Below, in pieces: positions 1 to 7,852 of a stretch of DNA of 55,641 bases (position 1 is its first letter; every line of letters starts with the position of its first letter). The DNA is taken from assembly GCA_002449695.1 (NCBI GenBank), contig DJXI01000082.1, positions 1-55,641 on the forward strand. Direction: 5' to 3'. A program made the translations under genes and the position numbers. The notes under the pieces are model-generated. The model was given only the letters and a program-made list of their open reading frames with translations. It made no database searches and had not been told where the DNA came from. This DNA is from Verrucomicrobia bacterium UBA7008. Lineage in GTDB: Bacteria > Verrucomicrobiota > Kiritimatiellia > RFP12 > UBA1067.

Positions 1-226
1 AACTCCCGCTACTGTGGCAATTTACCTGGAATCAGGTCCCCATACTCCCCCGGTCTACCACATCCCACAGCCAACAGTCAAGCATATACAGTAGAGCTTA
101 TACAGAAGGATCTGACCCTTTTTACCGTGGCGGATATAAAGGCGAAAAAATCTTCGCGCGATCATTTTCAGCCGAGGATGGGCTGGCGGAAAGGGCCGCT
201 GCGAGGTGTTGCCGCTGAAATTATGG
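1..226. other. Upstream non-coding stretch
   Basis: No convincing gene is visible here on either strand. ORFs crossing it are short, lack ribosome binding sites and have no recognisable protein pattern. It ends at the TATAAT box that precedes the first plus-strand operon. A gene cut off by the window edge cannot be excluded. Confidence 0.4.
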
Positions 227-232
227 TATAAT
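227..232 (+). promoter_or_regulatory. Candidate -10 box (TATAAT) of the first operon
   Basis: A perfect TATAAT lies 29 nt before the ATG of the 32-aa ORF at 262 and reads toward the three plus-strand genes. No clear -35 is visible, as with other promoters in this window. Confidence 0.5.
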
Positions 233-261
233 ATTCGCCGTAATGTCGCTGGTATATCGCT

Positions 262-360
262 ATGGCAAAGAAAAACGATCTCACGTACATTGCCTCCACG
301 GGCGCTGGCGGAGAGATGTATGAAATCCGCCGATACTGGCTGGCAAGAAAGGATCGATGA
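262..360 (+). CDS. Small ORF, 32 aa, unknown
   Basis: The ORF runs from ATG to TGA, and the next gene's ATG follows the stop with no gap. Its peptide begins MAKKNDLTYIAS and is basic at the end (WLARKDR). The AAAGG ribosome binding site of the next gene lies inside its last codons, so translation of the two is probably coupled. It may be a real small protein or a leader that sets translation of the 150-aa gene. I do not recognise a family. Confidence 0.4.
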   Translation: MAKKNDLTYIASTGAGGEMYEIRRYWLARKDR

Positions 361-813
361 ATGAAAGAAAGGCGTCGGGAAACGATAGAACGGCTTAAGG
401 AGGCTATGGCCGAGATGGAGACCGAAGACGGGCTCGTCAGCTTTGTCGAGGGACACGGGGTGCAGAGCCGCTTCTTCGCGTTTTCATGGCGGTCGGACGA
501 TCTGGAGATCAACTTCCGGCTTCCGTTCGCGCGCGTGCTGTCCGACGAGGAGGAACAGCAGCTCGATACCGCCCGGATAGGCGCGGCGATCAAGCTCGCG
601 ATTCTCATGTTGTCTTCGTCCGACGCCGGCACGCTGCTTCAAGAAGGCGAGAAGTCGATTTCCGTCTTCGCCGACCAGTCCGGCCCCGGCTATTCGGTGA
701 CCGGCGAAAACGGCGAAGAGATCGATTCCGGCGACAGTTTCGAGCCGCTTGTCGCGCGCATGGACACGACGTTCGGCGGCGAAAAAGAGCAGCTGGTCGT
801 AATCTGGCCGTAA
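361..813 (+). CDS. Acidic 150-aa protein, candidate chaperone or partner of the kinase-like protein
   Basis: No family is recognised with confidence. The start is supported by AAAGG 8 nt upstream. The protein is acidic and looks alpha/beta: a charged N-terminal helix (residues 1-20), strands around 24-58 (FFAFSW, LEINFRLPF), a helix with DEEEQQLD (about 60-95), a further strand pair and a C-terminal helix ending VVIWP. Its size, acidity and position just before a 926-aa protein resemble type III secretion chaperones of the CesT/Tir type, but that is inference from layout and not a motif match. An antitoxin or immunity partner would fit equally. A gap of 64 nt separates it from the next gene, so the two are probably co-transcribed. 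Confidence 0.6.
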   Translation: MKERRRETIERLKEAMAEMETEDGLVSFVEGHGVQSRFFAFSWRSDDLEINFRLPFARVLSDEEEQQLDTARIGAAIKLAILMLSSSDAGTLLQEGEKSISVFADQSGPGYSVTGENGEEIDSGDSFEPLVARMDTTFGGEKEQLVVIWP

Positions 814-877
814 CCTTTCCGGGAATTGCGTGTACTCAGGTTGAACAGAACGAACAACAACCAGCCATAAAACCACC

Positions 878-3658
878 ATGCCTCTGCAGAACATAAACAC
901 GAACATAAACAACGTTTCGATCGACTACTTCCTTCGAGGCGTGGACGCCGTGAAGCAGCAGAAAGCCGCTCCGGCGCAGGTACAGGGCGACGCCGGCGCG
1001 ACCGGCGCGCAGCAAGAGCTCGCGGCCGCCGGCGAGATGGCGGCCAAGCTCGACGTGCTGCTGATGAAGGCCGCGCAGGCTTCCACGAAGAGTCTGGACG
1101 GCAAGACGGTCAAGTCCACGCTCCAGAAACTGGTGCGCGACGGCGCGCTCGACAAGAATTCGCTGAAGCTGCTCGAAAAAACGGCAAACGTCGCGGCGAA
1201 GACACTCAAGGCGCTCGACAAATTCACGGGAAGCCAGCTCGCCGCCTCATTCAACCAGGACGGGATTATCGACCCGAACACAAAGACCGGCAAGGCCCTG
1301 CTCGCCGCGATTAAAGCCCAGCAAGATCTCTCGGACCTTTTCTCCCAGCTGGGCAAGAGCCTCGGCGCGATGTCGCGCCATGAAGCGGAGATGAAGGGGG
1401 CGAATCCGGGGTTCAAGGGCGTGGACCCCAAACTGCTCGACGCCGTGTTCGACATGCAGCTTCTGTGCGACCGCCGCGGGACGGAGATCAACCATCTCGC
1501 CCGCCAGATGAGGGAGTTCGCGCTGTACCAGACGGCCGAGGGCAACATCCCCGATCCCGGAATCGCCGCGATCCTCAAGGCCAAGGTGAACGAGCTTCTG
1601 CCGCGCCAGGCGCTCGCGATGCACGGCACGACGGACGCGCTGTCCACCGTCAGCAAGGAGGTCGCCGGGAAACTCCGCCCGGTCGCCGAGAAGATCGACG
1701 CCTTCAGGAACAATCCGTCCGCATCGCTCGATTCGAACGCGTACAAGGCGCTCCAGAGCGACATCGCCACGATGAAGGCGGCTCTCCAGGATATCCGCAC
1801 GAACGGCATCGAAGTCGACAACAAGCGGACGATGGTCGCCAAGGATGTCGACAAAGGGCGGATGATGGTCGCCAAGGATATCGTGAAGGCGCTCGAGGAG
1901 GAAGTCGGCAAGGTCGAGAACATGTTCAAGAGCGCGAAGCGTGCGGTTCTGGAGAAGGTCTTCGACAACTACATGACCACCATGGAGTCGCTCCTCTGCA
2001 TGGCCGAATCGGAGGAGATACATCAGGTTCAGGTTTCGAATGATCAGAAGCTGGAGGAAATGCTCGTCCTGCGCAACAAGGTGATGAACGACATGACGGA
2101 CGCCGCGAAACTCGTGCTCGACGCCATGGACAAGGCCGACGCGCCTGATGAAAAGACGGGCGACAAGTCCGCCGACGCGCTTGGACAGAAAGAACTCGAG
2201 GCCAAGATCAACGGAATCATCAAGAACGCCATCAGCCTGACGCGCAAGGCGAACGCAATCGAACTGTCGCCATCCCCCAGCAGGCAGAACTACAACGCAA
2301 TGGTGAGACGTCTTCGCGGCGCGTCGTCCGCGGTCGTCGGCTTCTTCAAAGCGGTCAGCAACGTCTATAAAGGCGACAAAGAGTTTTTCACCGGCGCGGA
2401 GGCGATGGGCGTGTTCAACGGAACCATTTCCGTCTCCTCCATAGTGGAGACCCGCGCAAGGGGGCTCGAGGACTCGGACGTGAATCCCGCGAACGAGGAC
2501 GCCAACATAACGGGCGAGCGGACGCTCGGCCAGGGCGCGGCGGGCTCGGTTTACGAACTGACGCGCAGCGACGGCGTCAAGATGGTGTTCAAGGGCGAAA
2601 CCGAAAGCCGCACGGGCCTCGCGGACCTCGCCGTCGGAAGCGGGCGCAGCTACGACCTCGGGCAGGAGACGGTAAATCTCAACATCGCCGCGAAGAACGC
2701 CGCCAAGGCGCTGGGCATGGGCGACCTCATCGTGGATTACTCCGTCGGCACCCACAAGGGCGTGTTCGGCTTCTATATGGAGAAGGCGAAGGGGATGACG
2801 GCATGTTCGTTCGTCCACGGCAAGTCGTCCAAATCGCCTGACGCGGGCATGTCGGCTGCCGATTTGAAGCGTCTTCCGCCTTCTGACAAGCAGAAGGTCA
2901 AGGCCGGAATCATGCGCGAACTGAACCGCCTGCAATGGCTCGATCTTGTGACGGGACAGGCGGACCGCCACTGGGACAACTACTTCATACACGTCGATCA
3001 AAAGACGCTCAAGGTGACGGTGAAGGGCATCGACAACGATGCGGGCTATTCGCAGTACCGCACGGGGGCGATGAAGTTCGAGTTCGACTCTGAAAAGTCG
3101 AAGGACGTCCGCATTCTCCTCAATGAACTCGCGCAGAAGATCGATTCGCGCAACGCGAAGGCGGAGTACGAAAGGCTTCTCAAGGATCCCGGCATAACCG
3201 TCGGGGAGAAAGGCCTCATTACAATCGACACCACGAAAATCGCCAACAAGGCGATGGTAAAGGCATTTGCCGACATTACGGGCATGCAGACGCTCGCCAT
3301 TCCGGACAAGATCGACCGCAAGACATACCAGACGCTCGTCGCTCTCAAGGAAGGGCCGAAGCGCGAGGCCTATCTCGCATCCATCAAGCCGCGTCTCTCC
3401 AAAGCAAGCTTCAAAGCCGCAGTCCGGCGACTTGACGACGTGATCGCACATGCGGAAGCGCTCGCCTCCAAGGGTGGGATCGTCGAGCCGGACGGCTGGG
3501 CCAATGTGGAAACGGCGCCCAAGGGTACGGGCAAGGTCAATGTGACGAGCATTGCAGGACGCGAAGTCAGACTTGGCGGCGAAATCGCCAAGGAAACAAA
3601 CGAGAGATACTGTCCGTCGATCTTCGCCCGCGACGGAATCGACAAGCTGTTCGCCTGA
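878..3658 (+). CDS. 926-aa protein with C-terminal PI3/4-kinase or HipA-like kinase domain; candidate effector
   Basis: Residues 1 to about 540 are helical, rich in Ala, Lys and Asp, with no signal peptide and no membrane segment. A short internal duplication (MVAKDVDKG / MVAKDIVKA) sits near residues 319-332. The C-terminal part looks like a protein or lipid kinase: a glycine loop LGQGAAGSV (about 550-558), a lysine in MVFKGE (about 572), a catalytic-type motif DRHWDN (696-701) and a metal-binding-type IDND (718-721). DRHxxN followed by a D-x-D element is the pattern of the PI3/4-kinase/HipA/FAM20 branch, not of classical HRD kinases. A long helical N-terminus plus such a domain is common in secreted bacterial effectors; secretion is inferred only. 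The start has no strong ribosome binding site. An intracellular kinase toxin is the main alternative. Confidence 0.75.
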   Translation: MPLQNINTNINNVSIDYFLRGVDAVKQQKAAPAQVQGDAGATGAQQELAAAGEMAAKLDVLLMKAAQASTKSLDGKTVKSTLQKLVRDGALDKNSLKLLEKTANVAAKTLKALDKFTGSQLAASFNQDGIIDPNTKTGKALLAAIKAQQDLSDLFSQLGKSLGAMSRHEAEMKGANPGFKGVDPKLLDAVFDMQLLCDRRGTEINHLARQMREFALYQTAEGNIPDPGIAAILKAKVNELLPRQALAMHGTTDALSTVSKEVAGKLRPVAEKIDAFRNNPSASLDSNAYKALQSDIATMKAALQDIRTNGIEVDNKRTMVAKDVDKGRMMVAKDIVKALEEEVGKVENMFKSAKRAVLEKVFDNYMTTMESLLCMAESEEIHQVQVSNDQKLEEMLVLRNKVMNDMTDAAKLVLDAMDKADAPDEKTGDKSADALGQKELEAKINGIIKNAISLTRKANAIELSPSPSRQNYNAMVRRLRGASSAVVGFFKAVSNVYKGDKEFFTGAEAMGVFNGTISVSSIVETRARGLEDSDVNPANEDANITGERTLGQGAAGSVYELTRSDGVKMVFKGETESRTGLADLAVGSGRSYDLGQETVNLNIAAKNAAKALGMGDLIVDYSVGTHKGVFGFYMEKAKGMTACSFVHGKSSKSPDAGMSAADLKRLPPSDKQKVKAGIMRELNRLQWLDLVTGQADRHWDNYFIHVDQKTLKVTVKGIDNDAGYSQYRTGAMKFEFDSEKSKDVRILLNELAQKIDSRNAKAEYERLLKDPGITVGEKGLITIDTTKIANKAMVKAFADITGMQTLAIPDKIDRKTYQTLVALKEGPKREAYLASIKPRLSKASFKAAVRRLDDVIAHAEALASKGGIVEPDGWANVETAPKGTGKVNVTSIAGREVRLGGEIAKETNERYCPSIFARDGIDKLFA

Positions 3659-3729
3659 CGGAGGACGGCACATTCGCCGCGGAGTCGCTCTCGCGCAGGG
3701 GTCAAAAGGGTCAGAGCTTATTGATACTT

Positions 3730-3826
3730 CGCTGGCGAGGCGTTGCGATGGCCTGCGCGTTTTTGAGCCGGCATTAGGGGGAGGGCCGACCTCTGTGTCG
3801 GCCATGACTGGGAGAAGCGGCGTCTC
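3730..3826. repeat. 97-bp dispersed repeat, copy 1
   Basis: This block matches 55495-55591 in the same orientation at 94 of 97 positions. It contains an internal small palindrome (GGCCGAC...GTCGGCC, 3784-3803). Short ORFs that read through it on both strands are artefacts of the repeat. It lies between two convergent genes. Confidence 0.85.
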
Positions 3827-3892
3827 GCCGCTTTGAGATAAAACGAAAAAGTTCCTCTATTTGAAGCGGCGAGACGCCGCTTCCCCCAGTCA
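3805..3892. repeat. Long hairpin between convergent genes
   Basis: A 29-bp arm at 3805-3833 is repeated inverted at 3864-3892 with about one mismatch, around a 30-nt AT-richer loop. It sits between the stop codons of the kinase-like gene and the rhamnosidase gene, so it could end transcription from both sides. The left arm is the end of the 97-bp repeat. Confidence 0.8.
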
Positions 3893-3915
3893 GATGGCGC
3901 GGCTCTGTTTCGCCG

Positions 3916-6393
3916 CTACTTGATTTCCAGCTCCCAGTCGCCGCTCTTGTAGGGGCGGCACATGCCGTTGACGCAGACGGTCGCGCGCGTCCCTTCGGGA
4001 ATCGAGAACTTCCAGATGCAGCGGCCGTCCGCGCCGTAGCGCCACGCGCTTCTGATGACGCCGTTCTTGTTCCGATACGTCGCCTCGACGAAGCCCAGGC
4101 GCGGATCGGGCACGGGCGCGAGCTCCACCATCTCGTCAAAGCCGCCCTTCGGCCCCGGCTGGATGCCCGCCATCGTGCCGTACATCCAGTCCAGCACCGC
4201 GCCGTAGGCGTAGTGGTTGAAGCTGTTCATGGCCACGTCGCCGAAGCCCGTGTCGCGGCGGTAGCTGTTCCACCGCTCCCACACCGTCGTCGCGCCCTGA
4301 TCGACCGAATAGAGCCAGCTCGGGTTCTTCCGCTGCAGGAGGAGCGAATACGCGATCTCCGTCTCCTCCGCCTCCGTCAGCACCTGCATCAGGAAGGACG
4401 TGCCGAGGAAGCCCGTCTGGAGGCAGCCGCCGTGGTCGGCGATGTTCTTCTTCAAATCCGCCAGCGTCGCGTCGCGCGCCGCGTCCTCCACGAGCTCGAA
4501 CTTGAGCGCGAAGACGGCCGGCGTCTGCATCCCGCGCAGATCCTTCAGCAGCCGCCCGTCCTTTTCGAGGAAATTCGCCCGCAGGTAGTCCTGCGCCGCG
4601 TCCGCGCTGTCGAAGCAGTCGTCGGCGTAGTCGTCCTCGCCCAGCTGACGCGCCATCTCGCCCATCAGCTTCGCGTCGTACAGCCAGTAGCAGCCGCCGA
4701 GATACTTCCAGTACGCCGCCGCGCCCGGCTTGATCCTCTTCCCGTCCCACGCCTGGCGCGAATGGCTTTCGTACTTCTCGTAGCTGAGCCAGTCCGCCCA
4801 CTGGTAGTTGAGCGCGTCGCCCGCCGCGTAGCGGTTCGTCTTCACGAACTCGAAAAACTTCTTCATCGCCGCCCAGTGGCGACGGATGATCGCGTCGTCG
4901 CCCGTCATGCGCCACGCCACGTACGGAATGATCACGCCCGCGTCCACCCAGCCGAACCGCTCTGCGCCCGCGTCACCGTACGTCCCGACCGGCGCGACGC
5001 TCGTGAACGAGCCGTTCGCGCGCTGCGTGTCCGCCATGTCGCGCATGTACTTGTCGAGGAACGCGTAGACGTCCGCGTTGCGGAACGCCGCCGGCGCGAA
5101 GACCTGCGTATCGGCCGTCCAGCCCTGCCGCTCGTTGCGCTGCGGACAGTCGGTCGGCACGGAGAGGTAGTTGGAATACTGCCCCCAGCGGATGTTGCGG
5201 ATGAGCCGGTTGACGTCCGGCACGCCCGTCGTCAGCGTGCCGCGCTCCATCGCCGGCGTGATCGACGAGACGGGGATCGAGCGGAGCGACTTCAGCGTCA
5301 CCGGCCCCGTCGCCGTCAGCGACACGTAGCGGTAGCCGAAGAACGTGTACGCGGGGCGGTACGTCTCCACGCCCGTGCCCGCGAACGTGTAGTCGAGCCG
5401 CGCGCCCGCGTCCTTGAGTTCGCGCAGGTTCGCGCGGTAGACGGAACCCGCCGGGCCGTCGTTGCCGCGCGCGCGTTCGCCGTTGCCGTCGTTCAGCATC
5501 TCGCCGGGACGGATCGTCAGCGTCACGCCCGCCGCCGCCGCCGCCGCGAAGTCCGGCACCGCCGCCGCGTTCTGGCCGAAATCGACAACGAGCGTTTCGC
5601 CCGGCGCGAGCGTCAGCGCCTCGCCCGGCGCAAAGGTGCGCGTCTTGACGACGGTGCCGAAGCGGACATTCGCCTCCGCGCCCGTCACGCCCTTCCACGC
5701 ATACGCCGCGACAGGTTCGAGCGCCAGATCGTCGCGGAAAAAGACGCCCGCGCCCTTCTGCGGCAGCACCTCGCCCGTGAACTCGTCGTTCAGGACGGCG
5801 GCCGACAGTTCGACCGGCGCGTCCCTGAGCCGCGCGTCGTACACCTCGCCGTCGAAGATCCCGGCCCGGAGGAGCGGCCCGCCGACACCCGCCCGCCACG
5901 ACTCGTCCGTCTCGACCGTCCGCGTCGTGCCGTCCGCATACGTCAGCTCCAGCGCGCCCCAGAACGCGCTCCTGCGCCCGATGTAGCCGGCGACCTTGTC
6001 GTTCCACCAGCCGGTCGAAACGGTCGCGGTGACGGCGTTGACCGCGCCCGCCTCCTTCTTCACGAGGTCCGTCACGTCCCACGTGAACGCGTACTTCGTC
6101 TTGCGGCCGTGAGTGAAGCCGGGCTTCAGGATCTCGTCGCCGACCTGCACGCCGTTGATGAACGCGTTGAAGACGCCGAGGCCGCTCGCGGTCAGCGTCG
6201 CGCGCACGACCGCCTGGGCGTTCGTGACGTCGGTGCGGAACTGGCTCGTCCCGGCGGGCGCGAGGAAGCTCCGGCGCGTGTCGCCCGGCTCAGGGGCGTT
6301 CGCGGCGGAAATCCATTTCGGAGTGGCGCCCGCCTGCCACGGCGCGCCGACAAGAAGACCGGCCAAAAGGCCAAAGAGAATCTGCTGTTTCAT
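3916..6393 (-). CDS. Secreted GH78 alpha-L-rhamnosidase
   Basis: The 825-aa protein hydrolyses terminal alpha-L-rhamnose, as in rhamnogalacturonan side chains or glycosides. An N-terminal signal peptide (MKQQILFGLLAGLLVGAP) is followed by beta-sandwich domains with GVFNAFINGVQVGDE and WDVTDLV, typical of the rhamnosidase N-domain. The (alpha/alpha)6 catalytic region starts near residue 400 with DCPQRNERQGWTAD, which holds the family acid residue, and continues through RFGWVDAG and ADWLSYE. Length is in the normal range for the family. It lies 24 nt after rpoN but has its own -10 box 6 nt before the ATG and no ribosome binding site, so it is likely read from a leaderless transcript. It complements the pectin enzymes located at 12-18 kb. 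Confidence 0.92.
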   Translation of the reverse strand: MKQQILFGLLAGLLVGAPWQAGATPKWISAANAPEPGDTRRSFLAPAGTSQFRTDVTNAQAVVRATLTASGLGVFNAFINGVQVGDEILKPGFTHGRKTKYAFTWDVTDLVKKEAGAVNAVTATVSTGWWNDKVAGYIGRRSAFWGALELTYADGTTRTVETDESWRAGVGGPLLRAGIFDGEVYDARLRDAPVELSAAVLNDEFTGEVLPQKGAGVFFRDDLALEPVAAYAWKGVTGAEANVRFGTVVKTRTFAPGEALTLAPGETLVVDFGQNAAAVPDFAAAAAAGVTLTIRPGEMLNDGNGERARGNDGPAGSVYRANLRELKDAGARLDYTFAGTGVETYRPAYTFFGYRYVSLTATGPVTLKSLRSIPVSSITPAMERGTLTTGVPDVNRLIRNIRWGQYSNYLSVPTDCPQRNERQGWTADTQVFAPAAFRNADVYAFLDKYMRDMADTQRANGSFTSVAPVGTYGDAGAERFGWVDAGVIIPYVAWRMTGDDAIIRRHWAAMKKFFEFVKTNRYAAGDALNYQWADWLSYEKYESHSRQAWDGKRIKPGAAAYWKYLGGCYWLYDAKLMGEMARQLGEDDYADDCFDSADAAQDYLRANFLEKDGRLLKDLRGMQTPAVFALKFELVEDAARDATLADLKKNIADHGGCLQTGFLGTSFLMQVLTEAEETEIAYSLLLQRKNPSWLYSVDQGATTVWERWNSYRRDTGFGDVAMNSFNHYAYGAVLDWMYGTMAGIQPGPKGGFDEMVELAPVPDPRLGFVEATYRNKNGVIRSAWRYGADGRCIWKFSIPEGTRATVCVNGMCRPYKSGDWELEIK

Positions 6394-6399
6394 GACCGT

Positions 6400-6405
6400 A
6401 TTATA
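6400..6405 (-). promoter_or_regulatory. -10 box TATAAT, 6 nt before the GH78 ATG
   Basis: TATAAT reads toward the rhamnosidase and ends 6 nt before its ATG, so the expected transcription start falls on or next to the start codon. No Shine-Dalgarno sequence fits between them. Confidence 0.6.
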
Positions 6406-6417
6406 TCAAAAACGGCG

Positions 6418-7848
6418 TCACGGTGCGATCCGCCGCGCGGCGGTGCCGGGGATGTCGAGCTTCAGGCGGTACTTGGCGACGGTGCGGCGCGCGACCTTCA
6501 GCCCCGCCGCCGCGAGCGCCTGGGCGATCTTGTCGTCCGACAGCGGCGCGGCCTTGTCCTCGCCGTCGATCAGCGCGCGTATCTTCTCCGCCACCTCGTC
6601 CTTCGACACTTCGCCGCCGTCCTCCGTCGCAAAGCCCTGGCTGAAGAACTTGCGCAGCTCCACCGTCCCCTTCGGCGTCGAGACGTACTTGTCGTTCACC
6701 GTGCGCGAGACGGTCGCGGGATGGACGCCCACCTGCGCCGCGACCTCGTGCATCGTCAAGGGCCGCAGCCCCTTCAGGCCCTTCTCGAAAAATCCCGGCT
6801 GCGCGTCGAAGATCGCCTGCGCGATCTGCGTGACCGTCTCCTGCCGCCGCTCGACCGCCTCGGCGATCGCGTGCGCCGCCGCGATCCGCTCGCGGATGTA
6901 CGCTTTCGTCTCCTTCGGCAGCTTCGGGTCCTCCAGCATCTTCAGGTAGCGCGGCGAGATGCGGATGTCGGGCAGGCTCCGGTCGTCCACGCGCGCGACC
7001 CACCGGCCGTCGACGCGCCGCGCGTGCACCTCCGGGTTCACGTACGTGATCGACTTGCCCGCGCGCACGTACGCGCGCCCCGGGCGCGGCTCGAGCGTGC
7101 GCAGCGCCGCGAGCACGTCGTCGTAGCGCTCGTCGCTCATCCCGAGATCGGCCTCGACCGCCGCGCGCCGCCCCGCCGCGATGTCCGTCAGGTGGCCGCG
7201 TTCGAGAATCTCGCGCACCTCCTCCTGATAGGGCGAGCCGTCGAGCTTGTCGAGCTGCGCGAGCAGGCATTCCTCCACCGTCGTCGCGCCGCAGCCGAGC
7301 GGATCGAGCCGGCGGATCTCGCCGAGCACGGCGCGGATCTTCGCCTCGCTCTCGCCCGAGACCATCACGAGGTCGGGGATGGAGCCCGCGAAAAAGCCGT
7401 TGTCGTCCAGCTCGCCGATCAAAATCTCCGCGAGCGGCACGTCCTTCTCGTCGATGTCGGACATCGCGAGCTGGCTCCGGAGATGCTCTTCAAGCGTCTC
7501 TTCGCGCGTCTGGGAATCGAAGAACTTCTGGCGGCGGTCGAGCGCGTCCGCGTCGGCGGTGTAGGCCGTGTCGGGGCGATCGTCGTCCTCGGTGTAGTCG
7601 CTCGCGAACTCCTTCTCCTCGGCGGCCGACTCGTCCTCCTTCTGCGAGATCGTCTCGCGCTCGAGCGTCGGTTCGATGTCGTCGATGACGACGTTTTCGG
7701 ACATCTGGCGGAACAGTTCCGCGCGCAGTTCGGGCAGGCTCATCGCCAGCAGCGCGAGGCTCTGGCGCTGGCCCTGCGAGAGGGCCTGGACCTGCGTCTG
7801 CGCCTGCCGCTGGGCGCCGCGCTGACCGAAACCGCCCGCCGCCGCCAT
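6418..7848 (-). CDS. rpoN: RNA polymerase sigma-54 factor
   Basis: The 476-aa protein directs core RNA polymerase to -24/-12 promoters that need an AAA+ activator. Region I is present near the N-terminus (Q-rich, ALSQGQRQSLALLAMSLPEL), followed by an acidic region II (about 50-95), the core-binding region, the helix-turn-helix (HPATVSRTVNDKYV) and the C-terminal RpoN box ARRTVAKYR near residue 453. The ATG is 4 nt after the stop of the PilB/GspE gene, with a GAGGAG-type site inside that gene's end, so the two are co-transcribed. No activator and no -24/-12 promoter was recognised in this window. Confidence 0.95.
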   Translation of the reverse strand: MAAAGGFGQRGAQRQAQTQVQALSQGQRQSLALLAMSLPELRAELFRQMSENVVIDDIEPTLERETISQKEDESAAEEKEFASDYTEDDDRPDTAYTADADALDRRQKFFDSQTREETLEEHLRSQLAMSDIDEKDVPLAEILIGELDDNGFFAGSIPDLVMVSGESEAKIRAVLGEIRRLDPLGCGATTVEECLLAQLDKLDGSPYQEEVREILERGHLTDIAAGRRAAVEADLGMSDERYDDVLAALRTLEPRPGRAYVRAGKSITYVNPEVHARRVDGRWVARVDDRSLPDIRISPRYLKMLEDPKLPKETKAYIRERIAAAHAIAEAVERRQETVTQIAQAIFDAQPGFFEKGLKGLRPLTMHEVAAQVGVHPATVSRTVNDKYVSTPKGTVELRKFFSQGFATEDGGEVSKDEVAEKIRALIDGEDKAAPLSDDKIAQALAAAGLKVARRTVAKYRLKLDIPGTAARRIAP

Positions 7849-7852
7849 CGCG

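Noticed and set aside
1247..3805. 852-aa minus-strand ORF opposite the kinase-like gene
   Set aside because: The plus strand shows ordered motifs and normal composition; the minus strand is Arg/His-rich and spans the dispersed repeat.
3552..3836. 94-aa ORF through the repeat, with a mirror ORF at 55430-55618
   Set aside because: Both read through the 97-bp repeat in opposite directions and have no start signals; they are products of the repeat.
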